Counted from the first letter of the stretch, positions 49,301 to 58,660 are shown. The stretch: DNA of 64,000 bases from Symbiodinium kawagutii (GCA_009767595.1 VSDK01012283.1:278589-342588); one strand, 5' to 3'. Notes: generated by a model from the sequence alone, not told the origin. Numbers and translations: made by a program.

Positions 49301-51477
49301 AAACTACAACAATCATGTCACTGGCCCACTGGACATATCATGTATAGGTCATGCAATTTTTGCAATAGGCCATTGGTGTTTCTTGAGATTGCATAGACAT
49401 ATTGATAAAACACAATTGTTTCATGCTATAATCTCTACAACAGTTCTAAATTGGTATGGCAAATCGCCAAGATCGCATCCACAGCACGCTTCGAAAAACC
49501 ACACCCTCGTGTCATGAGTTTGGGGTTCCACCTTGGATTAAGCGAAGCGCTCGCCCGGGCAAGGCCATATCCAGACCACGATGCTGAAGTGCTTGGACTT
49601 TGCCAATGACTCGCTGCTGATGATCTCCACGGAAGCGCGGAACAAGGAGGCCGCTGAGCGACAACAAGATCGCGCAGCCTTCGTATCCAACGCCTTGGGC
49701 GACGCTTGGCAGACCTGGCCCATCCTTGGGATGAGATGGGTAGCAGTGGTTGACGTTGCGGATCATGGGTAGTGGTGGACGTTATGGTTAAGGATGGTTG
49801 CATATGGTTGCTAGTGCCTGATGATTTAAGGTTAGTAGTGATTGATCTTGCTTGTGGCTAACCTCGAATCAGAGAAAGCCCCAGCTTTTGGCTCTTAATT
49901 GCGGCCTGGTTTTCTGCCAAGAATTATAGCGGGGAAATCCTTGTTGTATATCATTCTCGTCATCACCACCACCGTCGTCATCATCATCATCATCATCATC
50001 GTCATCATCATCGTCATCACAGACCGCAACAGGTAATTTCATCATCATGGACCAGCCATGACCAGCCACTGTAAGAAAAGTCAAGACCTCAGTCATTCTT
50101 CGCTAGGGCGGCCAAGCCCTCTGTAACCATGATCCCATGATGCCATGCCGAACGAAAGACCTTTCAGTGATGCTGTCACTCGGGAGACATGACGCAACTT
50201 GTAGGAGGACAACTGGCCATGGACATTCCAATACCCCAAAAAGTGGATAGATCGTGGCTAGCTTTTTCCGCGAAAGACCCTGCACAAATCATTCCTGAAT
50301 ATGCGACCACCGTTGAACGGACCAAAGGAATTCCTTCAAAATCTGGATATGTCGTCTTGACCAACCATCCAACTGGCCAAGCATCAGCTGTTCCCATGCA
50401 CCGAAACTCGAGACACCTTGCGGTTCCGCTGAACGTGGCAGCCCGGGGGTGGCGGCGCCGTCGCTCTCAGGAGATGCCGAGTCTGGAGCCGCAGCAGGGC
50501 AAAGAAGTGATCCAAGTCTCGGACGAGACCTTGGACCGATTGGAGCAGCTGGGCGGGTATGGCGAACTGGGTCAAGCAGTTAACCACCCAAGAATGGGGG
50601 ATAATAACCAGCAACAGTAATAGTTAACAATAGGGGATAATAACCAACAACTAGAGGGGATATATACCAACTATATGGCTATAGGTCAATATTAACCAAC
50701 CAATGATGGGGGATAAGTTCAGCAACAATAATAAGGGAAACAATGGTCAATGATGGGGGAACCAGGGGTAGGGGGTTTTGACCCACAGCCGTATGGTTGG
50801 CATAGGAAGGTGATCCAGTGGATTGGTGAATGGGTTATACGGTCGATTGATATGGTTGATAAATATGGAGTAGTGATGGTTGGTATAATATGAACAGATA
50901 TATGGATGAATTAACCAGTGATACAGTACGACCAGTAATTGTTTGTGTGTATGTATGTATATATATATATATATATTTGAGTCACATTCTTCGTTAGCCT
51001 GGATGTTATGGGATCAACAACAGTACTAGTAACGGTTCATAGGTTGTTTGATGATGACAGTCCGTTGCTATGAACCTGGTTTTTGACCTGCATTAGTCAG
51101 CGAGACTCAATGAGCCACCCTAGTTCTGGCTCATTTGATTGTGACGACAATTCAGTGGTGGTTTCTCAAAATGGGGTCCCAATTTTTTGTTTTGCTACAA
51201 ACGGTTAATGTGGGATGTTTTGGGGGTACCCCTATAAGAAACCACCATGTGAACCCTCAAAGAAATCCACTCCGAGCATCCACAGGCAATGTTTGGACCA
51301 AGTGGCAGACGTGCTGTCAACTTGCCGGCAAGAACAGACTGACATCGCGGCGGACATCCACCAAGAGTTGCAATTCATTTGGAAGCAGGAGGCCGTAGCT
51401 TCCTTGACGTCAATGTCTGTTGTGAAAATGGATAATCTAAACATGAGATGTTGCAGCTACCGTATCATTAGTTGCCC

Positions 51478-51533
<56 letters not shown>

Positions 51534-51559
51534 CATTATTATCATCATCCTCCTCCTCC

Positions 51560-51590
<31 letters not shown>

Positions 51591-54500
51591 GATCGGAAAA
51601 TTGAGCCAGCGCAGTTGGGAGACCTCAATTGGACCATGTATTTGGGTGGGTCCCCGGGCCCCAGGCCATGTAGCTCCGAAAATGAACCCTCCAACAGCAC
51701 CATTCGCGTCACGTGTCGATGGATGGCGTGTTTCTCCATGTTCTTTGTGATGTCCAACGTTCCAAAGATGGTGAATTTGTTAAATACTGGCGGTTGCTCT
51801 CCTGGCAAAGATATCCCTATGAACCTAGATACTTAATAGATATTGCCAACATCAATTACGCATCAACCATCCTAACTATCAATCAATCATAAGTTGACCA
51901 CTAGTAAACCTCAATGAACCATTTACTGTACATCCATTCGCTAACCTTGATCAACCAGCAGCTAACTTTGATCAACCAGCAGTGAACCACGGATCTCAAG
52001 CCTTCTGGCGTCCCAAAAGACTACGAGTTGAGGTGTAGCTTAGGCCATGACAAGACAATGCCCTGCCAGAGTTGTTGTGCCAGCAATATCAACTATAATA
52101 ATGGCAAATAGTGATTACTGGTGGTTCACACTTGCTAATCACTATCCTTCGGTGGACAAAAGTCATTGAATTAATAATCGGATATCCATTCCAGAATGAC
52201 TCACTACCCATTTTTTTTCGTACCTGGTACTGGGTTGAGGTGTATTCAACGCCAACAACTTGTAGGGTAGCCTAGCCTTTCCTCCATTTCCTCCATTTTC
52301 CTGCGACAGGATCAAAGGTATCACAAAGTGGATGTCATGATCCACGAAATGGAGCAGGGCTTGCAGGCCATGGAGAGAAGTATTGGATCTATCGGCCGCT
52401 CGTCGAGACGCGACGGGCAACTGCTGAGCTTGGGAGCTTGGTTGAGTTTCTTGTGATGTTTACTGAGTTGCTGTGGAAGCAAAGATCCAACCCTGGTGTT
52501 TCTCAAGGGTAAAGCCCACATCATCCACTATGAACCATTTATAGTAATAAACCAGCCATGTTTCAGTGGTTTGTTCTTGATAAAAACCTTCTCAGTTCCC
52601 GTGAACATGTGCATGAAGCAGTGGTCTGCCGTGAAGTCTTAAATGCAATTGGGCGGCAGAAATGCCCTGCATTTTGGGTGGGTACAAGGATATCTAAACT
52701 TACAATCAAGTGATGGTTTCGACTTACGATTTCCACAACCATATCAATCATATTTGCACGCTTCATACGCCAAGCTAGTTTGATTTGGTTGTAGACACGA
52801 CATGGTTTACCATACTATCAATGTCAAGCTGACATCTACATCACCTATGAGATCTTTGCCACATCCTGTAGATATGCGCATTTGAACAGAACCAGGTATA
52901 TACAAATAGCAGACTTAGAATAAGTGATAAACACTACTTTGGCCCACACACACACACAGAGAATTTTCTTCACATACACGTGCCAAGATGCAACATGACA
53001 TTCACAATGTTTGTGTAACCCGAGTTCGAACAAATTGATGATATCTATCAGCTGCCTCGGCTCAATATCTACTTGAAAGGGTGCAACATGAAATCTTTGA
53101 CTCCGAGTCAATGAGGAGTCACATTAGCACAACACATATGATGCACGTTTTTGATGTACCGAACTTGCATCATGGCAGAGGGTGAAAACTGGACATGTCA
53201 CGTTCTGGCAGGTCATACTTGATTTGGAACACACTAGATAACACCTCAGACTTGCTTTTGGATGAGGTGTTGAGCATTACCAATCCTGCTAAAAATTGAA
53301 TCTGCCATCCTCCCGATAGAGGCTGTTCTCTTGTTAGAGGGTAGGCAATGCATATGACATCATGTGAATCATATGACATAACTCTTAATAATTCGTTTCC
53401 TTGCAGCTGAGTAGCCACTTGACTCGTTGCGCGGCAGGTGTGTCCTTTAGTGGAACCAACTTCCAAGCACTGGCCACGGTCCCTGAACGATGCGAAACAG
53501 CACAACTCTTGGAGGCGTTAGACTCGCAGGCGCCTCAAGTTTTGCAGGCTGTGCTGCACTTCCGTTTTTTGCCGTTTACTCTTGCTACTGCTGTCGTCGT
53601 TGTCGTCGCCGCCGACGTCGTCGTTGTTGTTGCTGCCCTGGTTACTGCGGTCAAATCAGCCAATCGAACATATTTATGTCGCTTGATCACTAGGGACACG
53701 AAAATCATTGGGACGACAGCCCAACCATGGGGATATACAGGTCATCTCAAAAGTTTTTCGAAGCAGGTGGCCATTGTATGCTTTACCATTGTTAACCACC
53801 GCCGCGAGAGACGGGGAGCGGAAGGGGAATGAACGAATCAACCATTGTATCATTGTCAAAAATGGTTCAGTTGATGCTTAAATTCCTGATGTCCACTGCT
53901 GGCCATTCAATGCTTTTCATGGTGAAGCATCATTCGATAGCCATCAATTTATGACTATGGCTATGACTTATGACCATCAACAAAATAATTTCATGGTAAA
54001 TCAATGAATTGTCATAGCCATTACTCTCTGGTAATCAAACATAGCAACGGAAGATCAAACCAATTGTTAGTGGTTTCCTAGGGTTTCTCTATAGAATCTG
54101 GTGATTTTAAATTGATATGGCAGCGGGTCAAAACCCTTGGTCCCCCTGGTTCCCCCATCATTAACCATTCTTTTCCCTATCATTTGGTTGGTTATTATCC
54201 CCCATTATTGCTGGTTAACTGCTTGACCCATAGCCATATAGTTGGTATATATCCCCTATAATTGCTAGTTGTCATCCCTTATGATGAACCATTACCCAGC
54301 TAGTTAACCATTGGTTTATTGCTTTGTTAACTGCTTGACCCAGCTCGCCATGCCTACAACTGCTAGTTATCATCCCCTATGATTAACCAGCTAAACCAGC
54401 CAGCTCCAGCCAGCTCGCCATCACTAAACCAGCCAGCTCGCCATCACTAAACCAGCCAGCTCGCCATCACTAAACCAGCCAGCTCGCCATCACTAAACCA

Positions 54501-56070
54501 GCCAGCTCGCCATCACTAAACCAGCCAGCTCGCCATCACTAAACCAGCCAGCTCGCCATCACTAAACCAGCCAGCTCGCCATCACTAAACCAGCCAGCTC
54601 GCCATCACTAAACCAGCCAGCTCGCCATCACTAAACCAGCCAGCTCGCCATCACTAAACCAGCCAGCTCGCCATCACTAAACCAGCCAGCTCGCCATCAC
54701 TAAACCAGCCAGCTCGCCATCACTAAACCAGCCAGCTCGCCATCACTAAACCAGCCAGCTCGCCATCACTAAACCAGCCAGCTCGCCATCACTAAACCAG
54801 CCAGCTCGCCATCACTAAACCAGCCAGCTCGCCATCACTAAACCAGCCAGCTCGCCATCACTAAACCAGCCAGCTCGCCATCACTAAACCAGCCAGCTCG
54901 CCATCACTAAACCAGCCAGCTCGCCATCACTAAACCAGCCAGCTCGCCATCACTAAACCAGCCAGCTCGCCATCACTAAACCAGCCAGCTCGCCATCACT
55001 AAACCAGCCAGCTCGCCATCACTAAACCAGCCAGCTCGCCATCACTAAACCAGCCAGCTCGCCATCACTAAACCAGCCAGCTCGCCATCACTAAACCAGC
55101 CAGCTCGCCATCACTAAACCAGCCAGCTCGCCATCACTAAACCAGCCAGCTCGCCATCACTAAACCAGCCAGCTCGCCATCACTAAACCAGCCAGCTCGC
55201 CATCACTAAACCAGCCAGCTCGCCATCACTAAACCAGCCAGCTCGCCATCACTAAACCAGCCAGCTCGCCATCACTAAACCAGCCAGCTCGACATCACTA
55301 AACCAGCCAGCTCGCCATCACTAAACCAGCCAGCTCGCCATCACTAAACCAGCCAGCTCGCCATCACTAAACAAGCCAGCTCGCCATCACTCGGTCCATC
55401 GTTGGCTCCGAATCTTCTTCATCGCTCCGGACCGTGCCCCAGGCGGAGCAGGGCTGCGTTGGGCGCCTGGACAACAAACTGCAGGAGCTGCGGGAAATGA
55501 TGCACCAACTTTCGGAGAAGGCGGGCCACGCGTCGCAGCGCGTGGACGACTGTAACGGATGGCTGGTCGCGGTAGTACCGGTTCCGTGGGGAAAATAGAT
55601 GGCTATGGGTTACTGTAATGGGGATGAATAACCAACCAAAGGGAAACAATGGTTAATGATGGGGGAACCTGGGGGACGAAGGGTTTTGACCCGCAGCCGT
55701 ATCAAAAAAGCACGAAAAACGCAGAGTCTTCGTGCGACTTCGGGCGGGGAAAGATACATGGATTATACCGGCAATGTCTGTAAATGTGCACAGGCATTTT
55801 ACCGCATACATTTTTCTCCACATGACCCATACCTCTACTGTCATGTGTTGAGCTTCACCATACCAAACCCGTGATTGACAGCCCCATGTTACCCAGGTCC
55901 CACCGTAGCTACTGCCAGGCGCAAAGGACGTCACAACTTCGAGAAATCGTTTGGAGATTAGAACTCAGCTTGCGAAAGCTGAACAATGGCAAGGGTGTGA
56001 TCCCAATGAAATGCTTTATTCGAGAGGAACAGCAGAAGGCGTCCAAGGAGGAACGCGAGCCTTCCAATGA
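40173..56070 (+). CDS. Polycystin-2-like (TRPP) cation channel, ~20-exon model
   Basis: Polycystins are six-TM cation channels with a large extracellular TOP domain between S1 and S2. My phase-consistent model is 40173-40327, 40439-40497, 41956-42128, 42381-42552, 43455-43540, 43646-43699, 44197-44450, 45165-45363, 45427-45560, 46329-46466, 47018-47155, 47448-47600, 48158-48256, 49575-49698, 50442-50556, 51277-51391, 52310-52435, 53407-53547, 55443-55551 and 55919-56070. It encodes about 900 residues without S1, close to the usual polycystin-2 size. Family signatures appear in the right order: WFDNRVSLLEYQTIFYN (TOP), FWNVVDWILAIVAVSF (S3), KFFKTFQANPRLDIVV (S4-S5), GWDSMLGSLFMLW (pore) and VMLNMLYCIVFDSY (S6). 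The tail is coiled coil, with no EF hand seen. Start exon, ligand and location (plasma membrane or cilium in known members) are unknown. Confidence 0.8.
40326..40440. mobile_element. Family B element forming a whole intron
   Basis: Left end CGGCCATGGGTCAATATTAA, right end GGTTTTGACCCACAGCC. The inferred intron 40328-40438 starts GCCATG and ends CCACAG inside the two inverted ends. Removing it joins GSWDA to PFDGYELG in frame. This is the behaviour expected of an introner. Confidence 0.82.
40439..40497 (+). CDS. Polycystin-like exon after the introner
   Basis: Encodes PFDGYELGASPFTTQSFKRL. Ends phase 2 at TT/GTCTCA and joins 41956 to give RLYGTKAHMEW. The exon has value only as part of the chain; by itself it is too short to recognise. 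Confidence 0.6.
40861..40972. mobile_element. Family A element in intron 40498-41955
   Basis: Left end GGGCTTCTCAATATAGTGAA, right end CCCCAATTTTCAGAAACCACC. The intron otherwise holds AACTATTGACCAT word-rich DNA (41000-41740). Confidence 0.75.
41956..42128 (+). CDS. Polycystin-like exon: TOP domain, first part
   Basis: Strong acceptor: the pyrimidine-rich TTTTCTTTCTCCTC leads to CTTTCAG. Reads AHMEWTLNTWLKKYYRQNLL and VAVQNQMIGGSRLHKEFF; the QNQMIGGSRL motif corresponds to the family's N-x-L-G-x-P-R-[IL]-R segment. Donor GTGAGT at 42129. Confidence 0.8.
42225..42318. mobile_element. Family A element in intron 42129-42380
   Basis: TGGCTTCTTAAGCC at the left, GGTACCCCTATTTTGAGAAAC at the right apart from the terminal ACCC. 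Flanks ATGTGG (42219) and ACGTGG (42319) are a likely 6-bp duplication with one change. Confidence 0.82.
42381..42552 (+). CDS. Polycystin-like exon: TOP domain, Cys-containing part
   Basis: Reads MNGWTSPGDCIVSSEQAEIY, NSYSGRCDRAG and TAGCPSFA. The three Cys suit the disulphide-bearing finger of polycystin TOP domains. The start at TGCAG/AG gives the phase required by 42128; an AG nearer the family A element does not. Confidence 0.65.
43455..43540 (+). CDS. Polycystin-like exon: WFD motif
   Basis: WFDNRVSLLEYQTIFYN aligns with the family signature W-[LI]-D-x-x-T-R-x(4)-[DE]-F-x-x-Y-N of the extracellular domain. Joined through a GC donor (43541) to GHNNMLTFERLQWDF, it reproduces the usual Y-N-x-N-x-N spacing. 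Confidence 0.75.
43646..43699 (+). CDS. Polycystin-like exon: end of TOP domain
   Basis: HNNMLTFERLQWDFQQS corresponds to the N-L-F-x(3)-R-L-x-[FLV]-E-F segment that precedes S2 in the family. GC donor at 43700. An exon of 54 bases, recognisable only because of the conserved spacing. Confidence 0.65.
44081..44183. mobile_element. Family C element 13 bases before an acceptor
   Basis: CTGGTTGGGGGTTTGATTGA with CATTTTTCAC at the left, GGGTTGAAACCACCAACCA at the right. It ends just upstream of GATGGCAG/AT, so it may supply the pyrimidine tract and spacing for that acceptor. Confidence 0.85.
44197..44450 (+). CDS. Polycystin-like exon: S2, S2-S3 linker and S3
   Basis: Two hydrophobic helices are visible, WFNVIPDILFTVILL (S2) and FWNVVDWILAIVAVSF (S3), joined by AKELLPAIAGGMDGIKDYF. 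The F-W-N-x-x-D start of S3 is a strong polycystin marker. The GT donor after DAACT (44451) gives the right phase; the frame stays open a little further to a TAA at 44485. Confidence 0.85.
44549..44653. mobile_element. Family D element in intron 44451-45164
   Basis: TGGCCCCCAACCACTTCTAA at the left, AACTTATAAGTGGTTGGGAG at the right, with GGTAGTTAACCCTAGTTA inside as in the copy at 24843. Confidence 0.85.
45165..45363 (+). CDS. Polycystin-like exon: S3-S4 region
   Basis: Starts after CCTTCAG with VAMWFYFFFKITVELPDVMR and continues as a polar linker (LQNQTYLTVDTMSEIIDPVV). This linker is longer than in animal polycystin-2, an unusual point of the gene. Phase 1 donor GTTGAT at 45364. Confidence 0.7.
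45427..45560 (+). CDS. Polycystin-like exon: S4
   Basis: EKNPPVAPEVFILAREIYDF then the helix LLRAFFFGYFFILMLKFFKT. The intron before it is only 63 nt. GC donor (CAG/GCACAG) at 45561. Confidence 0.85.
45658..45748. mobile_element. Family A element, right end lost
   Basis: Left end GGGTTTCTCAAAATAGGGGA with CCCCTTATCATCC. The right end is missing beyond AATAAACCATACACCCC. Lies in intron 45561-46328. Confidence 0.65.
46329..46466 (+). CDS. Polycystin-like exon: S5
   Basis: ANPRLDIVVQTINHCSVNVV is followed by the S5 helix HFGIVFLAIFLCYAFAGHFL. The join FKTFQ/ANPRL recreates the conserved F-Q-x-N-P-R-L block. A GC donor after HIHK (46467) keeps the phase; the frame itself runs on to a stop at 46513. 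Confidence 0.85.
47018..47155 (+). CDS. Polycystin-like exon: pore and start of S6
   Basis: GWDSMLGSLFMLWSTEL corresponds to the pore helix and filter, and VVCYLWSLTYQILVQQ begins S6. The 27 nt at 47081-47107 begin GTAAGC and end GTGCAG but are too short for an intron and stay in frame (VSTFSVPVQ), so I keep them as coding. Donor CAACAG/GTGGGG at 47156. Confidence 0.75.
47448..47600 (+). CDS. Polycystin-like exon: S6 and post-S6 helix
   Basis: VMLNMLYCIVFDSYAFVK matches the S6 end of the family (L-N-M-x-L-A-I-I-x-D-x-Y-x-x-V-K). It is followed by LTLYAQIRDAVATARETRGF. The donor is taken at ATC/GTGCAG (47601); the frame itself reaches a TGA at 47616-47618, which would truncate the protein if this donor is not used. 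Confidence 0.85.
47789..47888. mobile_element. Family A element in intron 47601-48157
   Basis: GTCGGCTTCTCAAGCCATAGG and GGTACCCC at the left, GGGGGTCTCCTATTTGAGTAG at the right, with the usual GGATGATTTGGGG inside. Confidence 0.75.
48158..48256 (+). CDS. Polycystin-like exon: cytoplasmic tail
   Basis: VVTARSLKRAFERDGMTRAN and AQRWREKSRFR, a basic helical segment after S6. Phase 0 at both ends; donor CGT/GTACCT. Confidence 0.65.
49575..49698 (+). CDS. Polycystin-like exon: tail helix
   Basis: TTMLKCLDFANDSLLMISTE then ARNKEAAERQQDRAAFVSNA, helix-forming and polar. Acceptor ATCCAG, GC donor at 49699 gives phase 1 to join 50442. The minus strand is also open here, but the phase chain supports plus. 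Confidence 0.6.
49951..50020. repeat. (ATC)n trinucleotide repeat
   Basis: TCATCATCATCGTCATC-type runs in intron 49699-50441. They read as poly-Asp on the minus strand. Confidence 0.93.
50442..50556 (+). CDS. Polycystin-like exon: tail, basic patch and coil
   Basis: RGWRRRRSQEMPSLEPQQ then VIQVSDETLDRLEQLGG. The donor GTATGG is the first bases of a family B element, so the exon ends exactly where the element begins. Confidence 0.7.
50557..50794. mobile_element. Family B element, long form, supplying a splice donor
   Basis: Begins GTATGGCGAACTGGGTCAAG at the exon edge, has the inner left end ATATGGCTATAGGTCAATAT (about 50674) and ends GGGTTTTGACCCACAGCC. Intron 50557-51276 also holds a family A copy near its 3' end. 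Confidence 0.82.
51155..51247. mobile_element. Family A element near an acceptor
   Basis: GTGGTGGTTTCTCAAAATGG at the left, GGTACCCCTATAAGAAACCACC at the right without its final bases. The next acceptor (CCGAG/C) is 29 bases further on. Confidence 0.85.
51277..51391 (+). CDS. Polycystin-like exon: coiled coil
   Basis: IHRQCLDQVADVLSTCRQEQ then IAADIHQELQFIWKQE. Heptad-like spacing of Leu, Val and Ile. Starts with one base completing the Gly codon of the previous exon; GC donor at 51392. Confidence 0.7.
51478..51592. repeat. (TCA)n trinucleotide repeat
   Basis: About 37 units of ATC/TCA with TCC interruptions, in intron 51392-52309. Confidence 0.95.
52310..52435 (+). CDS. Polycystin-like exon: coiled coil
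   Basis: DQRYHKVDVMIHEMEQGLQA then MERSIGSIGRSSRRDGQ, preceded by a pyrimidine-rich tract and GCGACAG. The join WKQE/DQRYHK continues the helix. The 3' end is uncertain: GC donors after GLQ or after LLSLG both keep phase 0. Confidence 0.65.
52495..52565. mobile_element. Family A left end, truncated
   Basis: GTGTTTCTCAAGGGTAAAGC with CACATCATCC and ATAAACCAGCCAT, no right end. Confidence 0.5.
53407..53547 (+). CDS. Polycystin-like exon: tail
   Basis: LSSHLTRCAAGVSFSGTNFQ and CETAQLLEALDSQAPQVLQ between TTTCCTTGCAG and a GC donor (CAG/GCTGTG). Clean splice sites and phase 0 at both ends. Downstream CGT/GTT repeats (53590-53640) belong to the intron. Confidence 0.65.
54115..54405. mobile_element. 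Family B element in reverse orientation
   Basis: Reverse complement of the long form: starts ATATGGCAGCGGGTCAAAAC with CCTTGGTCCCCCTGGTTCCC, then TTGACCCATAGCCATATAG (about 54224) and TTGACCCAGCTCGCCAT (about 54337). It runs directly into the 23-bp satellite. Confidence 0.8.
54406..55391. repeat. 23-bp satellite, about 43 copies
   Basis: Unit CCAGCCAGCTCGCCATCACT plus AAA, almost perfect across 986 bases; I see only two substitutions, near 55290 and 55372. Twelve bases of the unit (CCAGCTCGCCAT) are the reverse complement of the family B end ATGGCGAGCTGG, so the array probably expanded from the adjoining element. It lies in intron 53548-55442. Confidence 0.95.
55443..55551 (+). CDS. Polycystin-like exon: coiled coil
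   Basis: AEQGCVGRLDNKLQELREMM then HQLSEKAGHASQRVDD, a clear coiled coil. The acceptor TGCCCCAG is preceded by pyrimidines. An acceptor inside the last satellite unit (AGCCAG/CTCGCC) would also keep phase and add 17 residues. Phase 1 donor GTAACG at 55552. Confidence 0.7.
55600..55701. mobile_element. Family B element, short form
   Basis: ATGGCTATGGGTTACTG at the left, GGGTTTTGACCCGCAGCCGT at the right, in intron 55552-55918. Confidence 0.75.
55919..56070 (+). CDS. Polycystin-like terminal exon
   Basis: After ACTGCCAG two bases complete a Cys codon, then AKDVTTSRNRLEIRTQLAKA, EQWQGCDPNEMLYSRG and a Gly-rich end to TGA at 56068-56070. The only frame giving the required phase is also coiled-coil-like. 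No polyadenylation signal is expected in dinoflagellates, so the transcript end is unknown. Confidence 0.6.
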
Positions 56071-58085
56071 TGAAGACTGGACCTGAACCTCAAATGGAGG
56101 GCAGAAGATTTGTGCGATTAGCTGAAGCCAGGATGAGAAACCTTTGGTTTGAATGGATTTGCCATCGAACATGTGGATGTCGTTTTTCGTTGGTTTGCCA
56201 GCACTTTGAACATTCTGTTCAATCCTTCGGGGTAGCCAGGATGACAATCAGTGCTGGATTTCTGCAGTGCCAATTGTATCAGCTGGGGTAGCTGGATGCT
56301 GTAAAGTCAAGACATTGAATGTAGCCATGTAGCCACAGTTCGCTTTATAAGTCATAAGCTCTTGTAATTTCTGAACCAACACATTATCGCGATGTGGCTT
56401 TGATTCTTGTCGGCAATTATTTGTTTTGCAAAACAATATTGACACATACACACACATTGACACACATAATTTATATATACATACATACGTAAACATGACA
56501 TTGCCATTAGCCTTGCAAGAACATACGTAAAAACATACATATAAACATACTTGTAAATCATACGTGTTGTCACTGCGTATGATTTTCGCCCTGTGATCGG
56601 CTGATCAAAAAATGCATCAGCAGATATACTGTAGAGCTCGCTGAAATTCCCTGGTACGATTCCCCGTGACGAGCCGCTGGCTTCTGCCCTCCACACAGCC
56701 TGTCCACGGGCGGACAGATTCAACCAGCCTGGACTGGATGTCCAATCAAAGTATTTGCAACGAGCATCTGCTTGGTAAGAAAAATATCAAGGTTGGTTGT
56801 TTGTTGATGTCCGGTTTATTCATTTCTATGAAGAATGCAACTTGTGTTTGTAGCTTTTGCAGCTCGTCTTTGTATATGACTGTGTGCAACTCGTTGATGG
56901 AAAGTTGTTAGTACCAATCTGCATCAGCAGATGGACAGCCAGTACAGAGTTTCACGCGGAAAGTCGGGTGGCCATCGATCTCAGCGATGGCGTGGCCCTG
57001 CAGGCGATTCAGCGGATCCCTTTAGGGGATCAGCCAGAGCTCGCAGAGAAAGAGCCCCTGAGGACATCTGAGGACATCTGAGGACATCTGAGGACTGCGG
57101 ACCTGATAGGAATGCTACGGGGCCCAAAGGGCTACCAGGTGAAATGAGCACTGCATTTTGTGGACCCTGGAAATATTGTAGCAACCACCACGGAGATCAT
57201 GGTACTCGTTGACCGGGATGCCATTCGGAGGGACTGTGGCTTTGCCGCATAGATAGGAGCGTTTGGCCTGTGCGGCAGCGTGATGGAATGTTGTGATTGA
57301 TGCAGGCTCAAGTCCTTGTACATCAGTTGTTACATTGGAGTAGCAGGAGATTTGGCACTTGCTTTCTCACCCATACGGAAAGCCATCCTCAAACAGACTT
57401 TGCGTCATACACCAGTTCTTCTTTTTTTGATGGTCGGTTTGCCCAAGTCATCAAAGCAAATTGTTAAGAAGTAGACTGTCACTTGTAGTGTGCCCAACTG
57501 AGCCATAGACCAGCCAGTGTCAATAGCTTGGGCGGAAAGAAAGCGAAGTAACCCCGATCTGGTTGAAGGGATTCCAAACTCCCTAGTGACCATTACGAAG
57601 AACCAGTTGCTCTCCTAGTAGCAATGGTGAGATGAAGGTTCCTTTTCTTCCAACTCACCAGTGACTCACCAGTGATTCCAGCCCTAGCTGAACACAGCCA
57701 GTCGCCAGTCCCACGTGCACTGCGCATGAGCTCAACGATCTGGCCATGTAGCAGCCGGCCATGAGGGTGCGCCACCTACAATCACACCTTCATGTGTCTT
57801 GCCAGCAGTGATCTAGATCTGATTGCAAGAGACATCCAAAGTAGTACAAATGATGTCAGCAGATGTCAGCAGTCACATATGATCACCCATCGCATTGGCT
57901 TTGCCTTCTAGTCACCTGAACAGGGATGTTCCATCGAAATCTCCAGCCAGATGACACCAGGCAAGCCAAGCTGCAGTGTTCATCAGCCGACGTCCTGAGG
58001 ATGAAAGACTTATCTACCAGCACAAGCTTCAGGTGCCAGGGGTTCACAGGTCCCCCATGGCAGATGAAACGCGTGATTGTTGTTC
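56071..58085. other. Intergenic region with a few coding-like patches
   Basis: Between the channel and the Mkt1-like gene. Contains TACATAC and CACACATT words (56440-56560), a 12-bp repeat GAGGACATCT at 57057-57094, and a short frame near 56950-57015 reading ESRVAIDLSDGVALQAIQ that faintly recalls an XPG N-terminal strand. No gene can be assembled. Confidence 0.4.
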
Positions 58086-58091
58086 AATTGG

Positions 58092-58190
58092 TGGTTTCTT
58101 AGCATGTTGGTACCCCCAAATCATCCTTAATTGCCCATTTGCAGTGATAAACCAAGCATTTTTTGGGAGCTCCCTATTTGAGAACTCCCC
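58092..58190. mobile_element. Family A element with perfect 6-bp target duplication
   Basis: Left end TGGTTTCTTAGCATGTTGGT with CCCCCAAATCATCC, right end GAGCTCCCTATTTGAGAACTC. Flanked by AATTGG on both sides (58086-58091, 58191-58196). Confidence 0.88.
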
Positions 58191-58594
58191 AATTGGACAC
58201 CCATAGGGTTTTTTCGCGGTAGTTGGTTCACCAAGCAGCATGGAAAAATCTCCTGATCGCACCATGAAATCGGCTGGGGGGCTGTGAAACTCGAGACGAG
58301 GAAGCCCGGCTGTTGGTAGCACAGCCGATGGTCCGTTGGCTGAACCACGGCTTCAGGATGTGCCATGAGCAACAATGGATGGCGGTGATGAATCACAATA
58401 TAGTGAAGTAAGCGGAGCCAGGGAGCCATTTTTCGGGCACGAAATCTGGGATGTTCGCTTTGACCTGAGCCACAGCACCATTGAGGGTTCTCCTCCGCGA
58501 AACATTTGTATCTAGATTGATGTACGTATATTTCATCAGATCTATACATCATGATATGTCCTCAAAATATGCTTTTAAATCATCATAGATGTAG

Positions 58595-58660
58595 TATAGT
58601 TCAATAATATATATATATATATCTATATAGTTACATAGTATATATATACATATATACACT
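58595..58660. repeat. (TA)n-rich tract
   Basis: ATATATATATATATCTATATAG and further TATATA runs. Confidence 0.9.

Noticed and set aside
49435-49803. Minus-strand 122-codon frame over the tail exon
   Set aside because: It is the shadow of the plus-strand exon 49575-49698, which fits the phase chain.
54406-55391. Regular 23-bp repeats that might suggest a CRISPR array
   Set aside because: The units are contiguous with no unique spacers, there are no cas genes, and the context is eukaryotic intron sequence.
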